In this document: positions 7,772-15,379 of the stretch, in pieces | How positions within the stretch are numbered: the stretch's first letter is position 1 | How the letters are laid out: every line of letters begins with the position of its first letter | Source of the DNA: BOKV01 sp041987205 | GTDB taxonomy: Bacteria; Pseudomonadota; Alphaproteobacteria; Rhizobiales; Rhizobiaceae | Assembly: GCA_041987205.1 (NCBI GenBank) | Contig: JBHIWX010000090.1 | Coordinates: 1 to 16,298, forward strand | DNA length: 16,298 nt | Direction of reading: 5' to 3' | Notes under the pieces: generated by a model | What the model saw: the letters and a program-made list of their open reading frames with translations, nothing else | What the model was told of the DNA's origin: nothing | Databases searched by the model: none | Made by a program: the position numbers and the translations under genes

Positions 7772-7799
7772 GAAGACGGACGCAAGGGCTGGAACCGCG

Positions 7800-8585
7800 A
7801 TGACGCTTCGCCTCGCAACGACCATCACGCCGGCAATCGGACTGCTCGCAGCGACCCTGCTGGCTTTCCTCGCTGGCGGCCGTCACGTTTATGCACAGGA
7901 CCGGTTTTTCGTGCTCCATGCCAACCCGGCGGAGAGCGACATCGTGCCCGGTGCCCTCTACGAGGAAGGCGAATTCGTTTTCGTGCCGGACGGCGCCACC
8001 GTCGTGTTGATGGACCGCGAAGGGGAACGCTACGTCATCAAGGGGCTGGCGGCCGTCCCGGCGGAAAAGGCTGCACTCGCTGCCCATCAGTTTGAAACGC
8101 CCGAAACGGATGGACGTTCCATCGTCGAATTCCTGTTCGATCTGGGTGATGACGAAGTGCTGGCGGCAGGTCGCAACCTCATCGAATCGGACGCTCCTTC
8201 GAAGCGCGACCACATCGCCTTCCGCCTGCATGTCGCGCTCCTGCCGCAATATCGCGAGGGTGAGCGCTTCTGCGTTATCGGCAACGAGCTGACGGTACAG
8301 CGGCGCACGCCGCTCGGGGAACAGACCGTCGAACTCGCCGGCAAGAACGGTCCGAGGTTCAGGCAGTGGAAACCCGGCAATCGGGCGGTCACGTTCGACC
8401 GGTTCGATCTGGATGACGGCGCGCCTGGAACGATCCGCCTCAAGACCGAGGAAGGCGAAGCTTCGGTCGAGGCCGTGCGCATCGACGAGAACGTGCTGGA
8501 ACGTGACAATGCCGGCATGGCTACCGCTTTCGCGCGGCTTGGCTGCACGCTTCAGGCGCTGCTGCTTTCGGACAAGGAAAGCTAG
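7800..8585 (+). CDS. Exported protein of unknown function
   Basis: I do not recognise this 261-residue protein. It begins with a probable Sec signal peptide: MTLRLATTITP, then a hydrophobic run to about residue 25, with possible cleavage after HVYA (residue 32), before QDRFF. The mature part looks soluble. Residues 42-75 (DIVPGALYEEGEFVFVPDGATVVLMDREGERYVIKG) alternate hydrophobic and polar residues in a way that recalls FecR-like beta domains; this is only a visual impression. Two cysteines (in RFCVIG and RLGCTLQ) could form a disulfide in the periplasm. The frame is open upstream to a TTG at 7734, but ATG 7800 directly precedes the signal peptide and has GGA 7 bases upstream. The dacA-like gene follows after 105 bases, so a cell-envelope role is possible but unproved. 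Confidence 0.75.
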   Translation: MTLRLATTITPAIGLLAATLLAFLAGGRHVYAQDRFFVLHANPAESDIVPGALYEEGEFVFVPDGATVVLMDREGERYVIKGLAAVPAEKAALAAHQFETPETDGRSIVEFLFDLGDDEVLAAGRNLIESDAPSKRDHIAFRLHVALLPQYREGERFCVIGNELTVQRRTPLGEQTVELAGKNGPRFRQWKPGNRAVTFDRFDLDDGAPGTIRLKTEEGEASVEAVRIDENVLERDNAGMATAFARLGCTLQALLLSDKES

Positions 8586-8690
8586 GCCAGACCGTCGAAT
8601 GTAAAATAGTCCGTGTTTCCTTCACCGGATTCACACCGGGAAGTGCGCCAGCCCTAGCCAAAAACAGCATGAATCGATAAGACTCGCGCC

Positions 8691-9944
8691 ATGCTTCCCA
8701 AGGTTGCTTTCCCTGTGCTTGCACATGCCCTCCGGCCTTTACCGGCGGCGCGTCTTGTCGTGATCCTGGTCGCGCTGGCGATCGGCGGCGCGCTGTTCCA
8801 GGTCGCGCCCGTTCATGCCGCGCCGTCCATCGTTGTGGAGGCCAAAACCGGCAAGATCGTCTCGCAGCACCAGGCGACGGATCGCTGGTATCCGGCCTCG
8901 CTGACCAAGCTGATGACGGTCTACACCGTCTTCCGCGAAATCGGGAAAGGCCGCATCGGCTTCAAGTCCCCGGTCAAGGTTACCCCCAACGCGCTGGCCG
9001 AACCGCCCTCCAAGATGGGCTTTCCCGTCGGCACGGTGATGACGGTCGACACGGCGATCAAGATCCTGATGGTCAAATCTGCCAACGACATCGCAACGGC
9101 AACGGCCGAATCGGTTGGCGGCTCGGAAGCAGCCTTCATCGGCCTGATGAATGCGAATGCCGCCAGGCTGGGCATGACCGACTCGCATTTCGTCAACGCG
9201 CACGGCCTGCACGACCCGAACCAGTACACAAGCGCGCGCGACATGGCCCTCCTGGCCATGGCGATTCGCAGGGAATTCCCGAACTACGCGAATTATTTCA
9301 CGATCCAGGCGATCAAGGCAGGCAAGCGCAGGCTGTCGAACCATAATCCGCTGCTGTTCCGTTTCGACGGCACGACGGGCATGAAGACCGGCTTCACCTG
9401 TGCGTCCGGACTCAACATCGTGGTCAGCGCCAAGCGCGGTTTCCGTGAACTCGTTGCCGTCGTGTTGGGCGGTCCGACCGGGCAGGAGCGCAATGTGCGC
9501 GCCGCCGTGCTGCTCACCGAAGGGTTCAAGAAGAACCTGCTCTTCACCAAGGCGACGATCGACGATCTGAAAGCGCCCGCACTCGGCCGGCGCCAACCGC
9601 TCGACATCCGGGAGACCGTGTGCACGCGCAAGAAAAAGCAGGTCCCGCTGGCCAAGGCGATCACCAGTGCCAACACGCTGTTCGCCATGAAGGCGCCGAC
9701 CATGGACGATCTCGAGGCGAAATACCTCAAACCGCAGGTCGCGATCACCCGCATCGAACCGATCGCGCTGGGCGATGCCGTCGGACCCGATCCGTTCAAC
9801 CTCCTCGGCACGCAAGCCGGTGGCGCCGCCTTGGCGGTCACCGCCTTCGCGGAGACCGGCGACGGCAAATGGCCCATGGTTTTCGGTACCAGGAACGTCA
9901 GGGTTCCCGTGCCCGAGCCGAGCCCGCGCCGCAAGAGCCGATAG
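8691..9944 (+). CDS. dacA: D-alanyl-D-alanine carboxypeptidase, PBP5/DacA type (peptidase S11)
   Basis: The enzyme removes the terminal D-alanine from peptidoglycan pentapeptides in the periplasm and binds penicillin. The 417-residue protein has an N-terminal signal segment (hydrophobic about 22-36, cleavage probably at PVHA/AP, residues 43-44). All three active-site motifs of the S11 family are present: SLTK (Ser70-Lys73), SAN (Ser130-Asn132) and KTG (Lys232-Gly234, in GMKTGFTCASG). The catalytic domain ends near residue 285. The C-terminal part, with PLDIRETVCTRKKK and a Pro/Arg-rich end, is not an obvious copy of the E. coli PBP5 beta domain with its amphipathic anchor, so membrane attachment is uncertain. 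The ATG has only a weak ribosome binding site. The symbol reflects family type; the exact orthologue (dacA, dacC or dacF) is not settled. Confidence 0.93.
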   Translation: MLPKVAFPVLAHALRPLPAARLVVILVALAIGGALFQVAPVHAAPSIVVEAKTGKIVSQHQATDRWYPASLTKLMTVYTVFREIGKGRIGFKSPVKVTPNALAEPPSKMGFPVGTVMTVDTAIKILMVKSANDIATATAESVGGSEAAFIGLMNANAARLGMTDSHFVNAHGLHDPNQYTSARDMALLAMAIRREFPNYANYFTIQAIKAGKRRLSNHNPLLFRFDGTTGMKTGFTCASGLNIVVSAKRGFRELVAVVLGGPTGQERNVRAAVLLTEGFKKNLLFTKATIDDLKAPALGRRQPLDIRETVCTRKKKQVPLAKAITSANTLFAMKAPTMDDLEAKYLKPQVAITRIEPIALGDAVGPDPFNLLGTQAGGAALAVTAFAETGDGKWPMVFGTRNVRVPVPEPSPRRKSR

Positions 9945-9987
9945 GTCCGCTTGCAAAGGCCGTTCGGTTAGGGCAAACCGCATTGCC

Positions 9988-10932
9988 ATGAACGCCGCAA
10001 AAACCTCCACTGCATCGGCCAGCAAGGGCGCGTCCCCGACAGGACCTCGTCGACCCCGGGCCGTCGACCATCTGGTGCTGCCCGTCGACGAATTGTCGAT
10101 TGCCCGCAAGCGCCTTGGCGCGCTTGGTTTCACGGTCGCGCCGGACGCAGTCCATCCGTTCGGTACGGAAAATTGCTGTGTTTATTTCGCCGATGGCACG
10201 TTCCTGGAGCCTCTGGGCATCGCGCAACGCGAGACCTGCGAGGCCACGGCGCTGAAAGGCAACGTCTTTACCGGGCGCGATCAGGTCTATCGCTTCCGTC
10301 GCGGTGAGCCGGGCTTTTCCGCGCTGGTGTTCGCGACGGACGATGCCAAAGCCGACCACGCGGCATTCGTGAAGACCGGCATCTCGGCGGGCCGCATGCT
10401 TCGCTTTTCGCGTCTCTTTACCGACAAGCAGGGCAAGCGTTCGCGCCTGTCTTTCAAGCTCGCCTTCGCCGCCGATCCGCGCGCGCCGGACGCCTTCTTC
10501 TTTACCTGCGAGCGCGTCGGTGCGCCGGCTGCAGGCCGCAACGCCTTGCAGGATCACGACAATGGCGTGGTCGCGCTCAAGGAAGTGGCGCTGAGCGAAC
10601 CCAATCCGTCCGATTTCCAGTATGCACTCGAGGAAGTGGTCAACACCCGCGAGATCAACGCGCATTCCTTCGGCATCGAACTGCAATCGGCCAACGCCAA
10701 TGTCGCCGTCTACTCGCCATCCGGCATGAAGGCCTGGTTTGGCACTGACAAGGGTGCGCACGCCCGTGGCCTGAGGCTGCGGGCCACCGTCTTCGCGGTG
10801 ACCGATCTGGAGCGCACGCGCGAATTGTTCAAGGCAAACGCCATTGCGTATCGCGAGATCGCCGGGCGATTGGTTGTCGACCCCGCGCCCGGTCAGGGCG
10901 CCATCTTCGCCTTCGAGGCTTCAGGAGGCTGA
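9988..10932 (+). CDS. VOC family protein, glyoxalase-like domain
   Basis: This 314-residue protein resembles the glyoxalase_3-like branch of the vicinal oxygen chelate superfamily. After a Ser/Ala/Pro-rich start of about 23 residues comes DHLVLPVDELSIARKRLGALGFTVAP, with His28 as a likely metal ligand. ENCCVYFADGTFLEPLGIA follows, with Glu74 as another. A second half (HSFGIELQSAN ... RLRATVFAVTDLERTRELFKANAIAY) looks like the paired beta-alpha repeat. ATG 9988 is chosen because the frame upstream overlaps dacA and shows no domain. The reaction is unknown; the superfamily includes glyoxalases, dioxygenases and resistance proteins. The stop lies 5 bases before the kdsA ATG, and the kdsA ribosome binding site lies inside this gene, so the two form an operon. 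Confidence 0.85.
   Translation: MNAAKTSTASASKGASPTGPRRPRAVDHLVLPVDELSIARKRLGALGFTVAPDAVHPFGTENCCVYFADGTFLEPLGIAQRETCEATALKGNVFTGRDQVYRFRRGEPGFSALVFATDDAKADHAAFVKTGISAGRMLRFSRLFTDKQGKRSRLSFKLAFAADPRAPDAFFFTCERVGAPAAGRNALQDHDNGVVALKEVALSEPNPSDFQYALEEVVNTREINAHSFGIELQSANANVAVYSPSGMKAWFGTDKGAHARGLRLRATVFAVTDLERTRELFKANAIAYREIAGRLVVDPAPGQGAIFAFEASGG
10923..10928 (+). promoter_or_regulatory. Strong ribosome binding site for kdsA inside the end of the VOC gene
   Basis: AGGAGG is a perfect Shine-Dalgarno sequence, 9 bases before the kdsA ATG. It overlaps the last codons of the upstream gene, which indicates translation of kdsA from a shared transcript and settles the kdsA start. Confidence 0.85.
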
Positions 10933-10937
10933 ATTCC

Positions 10938-11777
10938 ATGACATCCGCCAATGCCCGCGTAACCGTCGGATCGGTCGAATTCGGCAATGACGCACCGCTT
11001 TCGCTGATCGCCGGACCTTGCCAGCTCGAAAGCCGCCAGCACGCCTTCGACATGGCCGGTGCGCTGAAGGAGATGACCGGGAAATTCGGCATCGGCCTCG
11101 TCTACAAGTCGAGCTACGACAAGGCCAATCGCACCAGCATCGGCGCGACGCGTGGAGCCGGCCTGGATGCAGCAATGCCGGTCTTCGACGATCTGCGCGC
11201 CGAGTTCGGCGTGCCGATCCTGACCGACGTCCACACCGAAGAGCAGTGCGCGCTGGTCGCGCCGCATGTCGATGTGCTGCAGATCCCGGCCTTTCTGTGC
11301 CGGCAGACCGACCTTCTGGTCGCCGCCGCCAACACCGGCAAAACCGTCAACGTCAAGAAGGGGCAATTTCTGGCGCCCGGGGACATGAAGAACGTCGTGT
11401 CCAAGGTGACCGACAGCGGCAATGCGAACGTGCTGGTGACCGAGCGCGGCGCAAGCTTCGGTTACAACACACTGGTCTCCGACATGCGCGCGCTGCCGAT
11501 CATGGCGCGCGAGACGGGTGCACCAATCATCTTCGACGCCACGCATTCCGTCCAGTCGCCGGGCGGGCAGGGCGGCTCTTCGGGCGGCGACCGCACCATG
11601 GTGCCCTATCTGTCGCGCGCGGCCGTCGCGACCGGCGTTGCCGGCGTGTTTATCGAAACTCATGACGATCCGGAAAACACGATCTCGTCGGACGGGCCGA
11701 ACATGATGAAGCTGTCGGACATGCCGGCGCTCATCGAACAGCTCATGGCGATCGACGCCATCGTCAAACGCGCCTGA
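10938..11777 (+). CDS. kdsA: 3-deoxy-D-manno-octulosonate 8-phosphate synthase, metal-dependent type
   Basis: KdsA condenses phosphoenolpyruvate with arabinose 5-phosphate to Kdo-8-phosphate, a precursor of the inner core of lipopolysaccharide, in the cytoplasm. The length of 279 residues is normal. The motif LIAGPCQLES has Cys28 where the metal-dependent enzymes (Aquifex type) have their metal-binding cysteine; E. coli KdsA has Asn there. The other expected ligands are His203 (DATHSVQ), Glu240 (FIETHDDPE) and Asp252 (SSDGPNM). VYKSSYDKANRTS and KKGQFLAPGDMKNVV match the substrate-binding segments. The loop between Glu240 and Asp252 seems one residue longer than I recall for Aquifex and E. 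coli. The gene is coupled to the VOC gene upstream and converges with the LprI-like gene, 17 bases after its stop. Confidence 0.97.
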   Translation: MTSANARVTVGSVEFGNDAPLSLIAGPCQLESRQHAFDMAGALKEMTGKFGIGLVYKSSYDKANRTSIGATRGAGLDAAMPVFDDLRAEFGVPILTDVHTEEQCALVAPHVDVLQIPAFLCRQTDLLVAAANTGKTVNVKKGQFLAPGDMKNVVSKVTDSGNANVLVTERGASFGYNTLVSDMRALPIMARETGAPIIFDATHSVQSPGGQGGSSGGDRTMVPYLSRAAVATGVAGVFIETHDDPENTISSDGPNMMKLSDMPALIEQLMAIDAIVKRA

Positions 11778-11785
11778 GGCTGGCT

Positions 11786-11820
11786 ACCTGCGCATTACCG
11801 GCCGGTAAAGCCCAGCAGGT
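11786..11820. terminator. Nested palindrome between convergent kdsA and LprI-like genes (possible bidirectional terminator)
   Basis: A perfect 14-base palindrome, TTACCGGCCGGTAA (11795-11808), contains the stop codon of the - strand gene. It is enclosed by the inverted pair ACCTGC (11786-11791) and GCAGGT (11815-11820). The nested structure lies just after the kdsA stop and could end transcription from both sides. There is no T-tract, so an intrinsic terminator is not certain. Confidence 0.45.
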
Positions 11821-12223
11821 TCGACGTTCCGGACGTATCACCGCCATCCAGATCGAGAATGCGCTCCTGATAGCGTAGCGCGATGCAGGCAAGATCGATC
11901 TTGCAGGCGTCGCGATCCCTGACCCAGCTCGCATGTTCGCGGCTCATCTGCTGACGCTGCGGCGTCGTCGCGGCAGAGGCGAGTTGCTGCGTGTAGAGCG
12001 TGTCAAGTTTCAGGTCGAGATCCTGCAGCGATTCCGAATTGCAGATTGCGAATTCGGCCGGGATGTCAGCCGAGGCGCAAGCCACGGTTTCGGAACGTGC
12101 CGGCGACCCGGCGACGAGCGCGGCCAGGGTCAGGGCTGCGGCGAACGGCAGTCCGGCGCGCATGGTACGGCCTGAAAGCATGGACAACGGCCGGGATTCC
12201 TTGTTGGCGGGCACGGCATACAT
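11795..12223 (-). CDS. Small exported LprI-like (DUF1311) protein
   Basis: The 142-residue product matches the lysozyme inhibitor LprI N-terminal / DUF1311 pattern. After the signal segment, Cys49 is followed by AEFAICNSESLQDLDLKLDTLY, then WVRDRDAC and LACIALRYQERILDL. The four cysteines (49, 61, 107, 113) fit two disulfides in the periplasm. The hydrophobic signal core is about residues 25-38, with cleavage near 42-44 (SPARSE). ATG at 12223 is chosen because GGAGG lies 5 bases upstream (12229-12233 on the + strand). It gives a rather long N-region of about 20 residues, and ATGs at 12181 and 12163 would give shorter signals. Only some family members have been shown to inhibit lysozyme, so the function here is inferred. 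The gene diverges from eno. Confidence 0.85.
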   Translation of the reverse strand: MYAVPANKESRPLSMLSGRTMRAGLPFAAALTLAALVAGSPARSETVACASADIPAEFAICNSESLQDLDLKLDTLYTQQLASAATTPQRQQMSREHASWVRDRDACKIDLACIALRYQERILDLDGGDTSGTSNLLGFTGR

Positions 12224-12246
12224 TGGGGCCTCCGACGTTTCTTCGT

Positions 12247-12257
12247 GTTGTGACAAC
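12247..12257. promoter_or_regulatory. GTTGTGACAAC palindrome upstream of eno
   Basis: This is a perfect 5+1+5 interrupted palindrome in the 186-base region between the divergent LprI-like and eno genes. It could be an operator. A site of the same form, GTTGNNNCAAC, occurs at 15380-15390 upstream of pdhA. Confidence 0.35.
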
Positions 12258-12339
12258 GCCCCCAAGCGCCAGATTAGGATTTTGCCAATCTGTTTGTCGG
12301 GAAGCCGGCAATTTCTGGAAATAAATAAGGCAGGGGAAA

Positions 12340-12368
12340 TTGCGCCCGTCTTGCGAGCCGACTAGAAC
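12340..12368 (+). promoter_or_regulatory. Candidate promoter for eno
   Basis: TTGCGC (12340-12345) and TAGAAC (12363-12368) are 17 bases apart. They would place the transcription start near 12375, with a leader of about 35 bases before the eno ATG. Both elements are partial matches to consensus, so this is a suggestion based mainly on spacing and position. Confidence 0.35.
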
Positions 12369-12409
12369 AAGGCATCCTTCCTCCCGCATTTCATCCGACG
12401 AGGCCGACC

Positions 12410-13687
12410 ATGACCGCCATTATCGACATCACCGCCCGCGAAATCCTCGATTCCAGGGGCAATCCGACCGTCGAGGTCGACGTCACACTCGAAGACGGTT
12501 CCATGGGGCGCGCCGCCGTGCCGTCGGGGGCTTCGACGGGCGCACATGAGGCCGTGGAACTGCGCGACGGCGGCGAGCGCTATCTTGGCAAAGGCGTCAC
12601 CAAGGCGGTCGCGGCGGTCAATGGCGAGATCCTCGAGGCGCTGGGCGGCGTGGACGCGGAAAATCAGCTCGCCATCGACGCGGCGATGATCGAACTGGAC
12701 GGTACACCCAACAAGGGTCGCCTCGGCGCCAATGCGATCCTCGGCGTCAGCCTCGCCGTTGCCAAGGCCGCCGCCGAAGCCGCTGCCCTGCCGCTCTATC
12801 GCTATGTCGGCGGCACGGGCGCGCAGGTCCTGCCCGTGCCGATGATGAACATCGTCAATGGTGGCGCGCATGCCGACAACCCGATCGACTTCCAGGAATT
12901 CATGATCATGCCGGTTGGCGCATCCTCGCTGGCTGAGGCCGTGCGCATGGGCGCGGAAGTTTTCCACACCCTTAAAAAGGATCTGAGCCAGGCCGGCCAC
13001 AATACCGGCATCGGCGACGAGGGCGGCTTCGCACCGAACCTCAAGAGTGCCAAGGCCGCGCTCGATTTCATCATGGGCTCGATCGAACGTGCCGGCTTCA
13101 AGCCCGGCGATGAGATCGCACTGGCGCTTGATTGCGCGGCGACCGAATTCTATGCCGACGGCAACTATGTCTACGAGGGCGAGAAGAAGACGCGTGACGC
13201 CAAGGCGCAGGCGCGCTACCTCGCCAAGCTCGCTGCCGACTATCCGATTATCTCGATCGAGGACGGCATGGCAGAGGACGACTGGGAAGGCTGGAAGATG
13301 CTGACCGACATGATCGGCGACACCTGCCAGCTCGTCGGCGACGATCTGTTCGTCACCAACACGGATCGGCTGTCGGACGGCATTTCCATGGGCGTCGCCA
13401 ACTCGATCCTGATCAAGGTCAACCAGATCGGCACGCTTTCCGAGACGCTCGACGCGGTCAACATGGCCCACAAGGCTGCCTATACCTCGGTCATGTCGCA
13501 CCGTTCGGGCGAGACGGAGGATTCCACCATTGCCGATCTCGCGGTCGCCACCAATTGCGGACAGATCAAGACCGGCTCGCTGTCACGCTCCGACCGGCTG
13601 GCGAAATACAACCAGCTCATCCGCATCGAGGAAGAGCTCGGCCCCATCGCCAGATATGCCGGTAAAAGCGTCGTCAAGGCAGGTTGA
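12410..13687 (+). CDS. eno: Enolase (phosphopyruvate hydratase)
   Basis: Enolase converts 2-phosphoglycerate to phosphoenolpyruvate in glycolysis and is often part of the RNA degradosome. The 425-residue length is standard. The N-terminal domain has AREILDSRGNPTVEVDV and PSGASTGAHEAVELRD. The barrel has Glu163 (DFQEFMIMP), Glu204 (GDEGGFAPNL), Lys336 (LIKVNQIGT) and Lys387 (GQIKTGSLSRSDR), which match the catalytic residues. ISIEDGMAEDDW and GDDLFVTN supply metal ligands. The enolase signature LIKVNQIGTLSET is intact. A GAGG at 12400-12403 lies 6 bases before the ATG. The stop codon TGA is followed at once by the ATG of the DUF2332 gene, which implies one transcript. The product is the substrate for KdsA and, through pyruvate, for PDH, both encoded nearby. 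Confidence 0.98.
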   Translation: MTAIIDITAREILDSRGNPTVEVDVTLEDGSMGRAAVPSGASTGAHEAVELRDGGERYLGKGVTKAVAAVNGEILEALGGVDAENQLAIDAAMIELDGTPNKGRLGANAILGVSLAVAKAAAEAAALPLYRYVGGTGAQVLPVPMMNIVNGGAHADNPIDFQEFMIMPVGASSLAEAVRMGAEVFHTLKKDLSQAGHNTGIGDEGGFAPNLKSAKAALDFIMGSIERAGFKPGDEIALALDCAATEFYADGNYVYEGEKKTRDAKAQARYLAKLAADYPIISIEDGMAEDDWEGWKMLTDMIGDTCQLVGDDLFVTNTDRLSDGISMGVANSILIKVNQIGTLSETLDAVNMAHKAAYTSVMSHRSGETEDSTIADLAVATNCGQIKTGSLSRSDRLAKYNQLIRIEEELGPIARYAGKSVVKAG

Positions 13688-14779
13688 ATGAACGGGCCGT
13701 CGGGTGAAGCGTTGATCCGTGACGCCTTCCGCGTTCAGGCCTCGGCCTGCGACAAAATCGGCTCGCCCTTCACGGCCAGAATCTGCCTGCTTCTGGCGGA
13801 GCGGCTGAACGCCGAAAGCGGGATCGGCCGTCTGGTGTTCGGCTGGGAAGGCGATCCGGGCCCCGGCGCGGATTCCGTGCCGCTCAGGCTGTGCGGCGCG
13901 CTCAACCATCTGGTGGTTGTCGGCAACGACACCGAACTGGCAAGCCTCTACCCGCCGCAAGGCGATGGCGGTAGCGACGAAGCGCTGTGGCATGCGATCT
14001 CGGGTGTGCTCAAGCGGCACGAAGCGGCCGTCGCAGCGTTCCTGAAATCCGCGCCGCAAACCAACGAGGTACGCCGTTCCGGCATCCTGCTTGCCGGCTG
14101 GTCGTGGCTGGCCGCGCATTTCGGCATGCCACTCGTGATAAGCGAGGTGGGTGCGAGCGCGGGGCTCAACCTGTTCGCCGAGCGCTATCTGCTCAGGACT
14201 GAGAGTTTCGAACGGGGCAGGGCGGATTCGCCTGTCGTGCTGCCGGTCGAGTGGCGCGGCGACATCCCACCACAAGCCGGGATCAGTGTCGCCGACCGTG
14301 CAGGATGCGACCTCGCACCGATCGATGCTGCAGATGATGGCGAGCGCGCAAGGCTGCTCTCCTATGTATGGCCGGACCAGCGCGACCGGGTCGAGCGCAC
14401 CAGCGCCGCCGTAGGCATCGCCACGGCTAACGGAAAGGCCTCGCCTGTAACGCGCGCCGATGCTGCCGACTGGCTGGAGAAGCGTCTGGCGCAGACATTC
14501 GAAAATGCCGTTCATGTCGTCCAGCACACCATCGCCTGGCAATATTTCCCGGATGCCGTGAAGGCGAGAGGCGAGGCCGCACTCGCCGGCGCAGGCACCC
14601 GCGCGACGGAAAGCCGTCCACTGGCACGGCTCAGCCTCGAGGCGGACGGCAACGAGCCCGGTGCCGCGATCTCGCTGACGCTCTGGGACGGGACCGGAAG
14701 TTCCGGCCGGACCTTCGCGCTTGGTCGCGCCGACTACCACGGAAGATGGGTCGATTGGCGCAATCCGCATACGGTTTGA
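13688..14779 (+). CDS. DUF2332 family protein, function unknown
   Basis: This 363-residue, probably cytoplasmic protein matches the DUF2332 family as I know it. It opens AFRVQASACDKIGSPFTARICLLLAERL, then has VPLRLCGALNHLVVVGND, TNEVRRSGILLAGWSWLA and EVGASAGLNLFAERY (residues 153-167). Further on come RAGCDLAPID, LLSYVWPDQRDRVERTSAA and VQHTIAWQYFP (278-288). The acidic-glycine motif EVGASAGLN resembles motif I of SAM-dependent methyltransferases, but this is only a resemblance. There is no signal peptide and no membrane helix. The ATG follows the eno stop without a gap, so translation is probably coupled to eno; no separate promoter is visible. ftsB follows after 80 bases. No biochemical function is established for the family to my knowledge. 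Confidence 0.88.
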   Translation: MNGPSGEALIRDAFRVQASACDKIGSPFTARICLLLAERLNAESGIGRLVFGWEGDPGPGADSVPLRLCGALNHLVVVGNDTELASLYPPQGDGGSDEALWHAISGVLKRHEAAVAAFLKSAPQTNEVRRSGILLAGWSWLAAHFGMPLVISEVGASAGLNLFAERYLLRTESFERGRADSPVVLPVEWRGDIPPQAGISVADRAGCDLAPIDAADDGERARLLSYVWPDQRDRVERTSAAVGIATANGKASPVTRADAADWLEKRLAQTFENAVHVVQHTIAWQYFPDAVKARGEAALAGAGTRATESRPLARLSLEADGNEPGAAISLTLWDGTGSSGRTFALGRADYHGRWVDWRNPHTV

Positions 14780-14859
14780 ACGCGCGATAAACCCCGCGTT
14801 AATCATGCCATGGCTAGATAGCTGTCAGTTTCCGTCACGGAAGCCGACGAGGTTTCGAG

Positions 14860-15168
14860 TTGCCGACACGCCAGCGCAAAAACAGTCCACTCGCCAGAGT
14901 GACCGTACCCGCCATCTGTTCGCTGCTGATCGCCTATTTCCTGTTCCATGCCTGGTCGGGCCGTTACGGCATCGAGGCCATGCGGGAGCTGGAGGAAGAG
15001 CGTACACGGCTCGAATTCGAACTGGTGCGCGTCAAGGAAAAGCGCGCCGCGCTGGATGCGCGCGTCATGCTGCTGCGCGACGGTACGATCGAAAAGGACA
15101 TGCTCGACGAACAGGCCCGCCACATGCTGGGCTATGTCGGGCCGGACGAAATCGTCATCCTGCGCTGA
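14860..15168 (+). CDS. ftsB: FtsB-like septum formation initiator protein
   Basis: FtsB is a small bitopic division protein that joins FtsL and FtsQ at the septum. The 102-residue product has a basic cytoplasmic N-terminus, one membrane helix (about 14-32, VTVPAICSLLIAYFLFHAW) and a periplasmic coiled coil (about 38-66, rich in Glu, Arg and Leu). The family ending is DEQARHMLGYVGPDEIVIL (83-101). The TTG start is chosen because GAGG at 14849-14852 lies 7 bases upstream and no ATG precedes the membrane helix. Placement near eno is common for ftsB. A short inverted repeat at 15228-15243 may mark the end of the transcript. The family is called DivIC in Gram-positive bacteria. Confidence 0.92.
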   Translation: MPTRQRKNSPLARVTVPAICSLLIAYFLFHAWSGRYGIEAMRELEEERTRLEFELVRVKEKRAALDARVMLLRDGTIEKDMLDEQARHMLGYVGPDEIVILR

Positions 15169-15227
15169 TGCGCTGCTATCCTGTCGTCAACATTTGCTGA
15201 TACAATCGATGCCATCGCCTGGGTGAA

Positions 15228-15243
15228 ACGTGTTTCGACACGT
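15228..15243 (+). terminator. Hairpin after ftsB, possible weak terminator
   Basis: ACGTGT and ACACGT form a perfect 6-base-pair stem around TTCG, about 60 bases after the ftsB stop. No T-run follows, only CTTGCG. It may act in a Rho-dependent manner, or it may be an operator-like palindrome. Confidence 0.3.
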
Positions 15244-15379
15244 CTTGCGCCGCGCACCATCGGGATGGAGGGGAGAGAGAAAATATCTCATTCCTTGCGC
15301 GTTTGGCCGCGCATGCGTTACTCGCTCACTCGGGAAATTAACTGAATACAGATTAATAATGACGAATTAACCGGTTTCG

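Noticed and set aside
8739..10133. Open frame of 464 codons on the - strand
   Set aside because: It mirrors the dacA gene and the start of the VOC gene; no domain or membrane pattern is visible and the composition is that of an antisense shadow.
12311..12322. ATTTC-TG-GAAAT palindrome upstream of eno
   Set aside because: The arms are short and AT-rich, and it is not repeated elsewhere in the window, so chance is the simpler explanation.
12362..14806. Long - strand open frames (379 and 407 codons) opposite eno and the DUF2332 gene
   Set aside because: Both lie opposite well-supported genes and show no recognisable motif.
15338..15370. Possible CtrA binding site (TTAA repeats)
   Set aside because: The three TTAA tetramers are separated by 11 and 10 bases, not the 7 required by the CtrA consensus.
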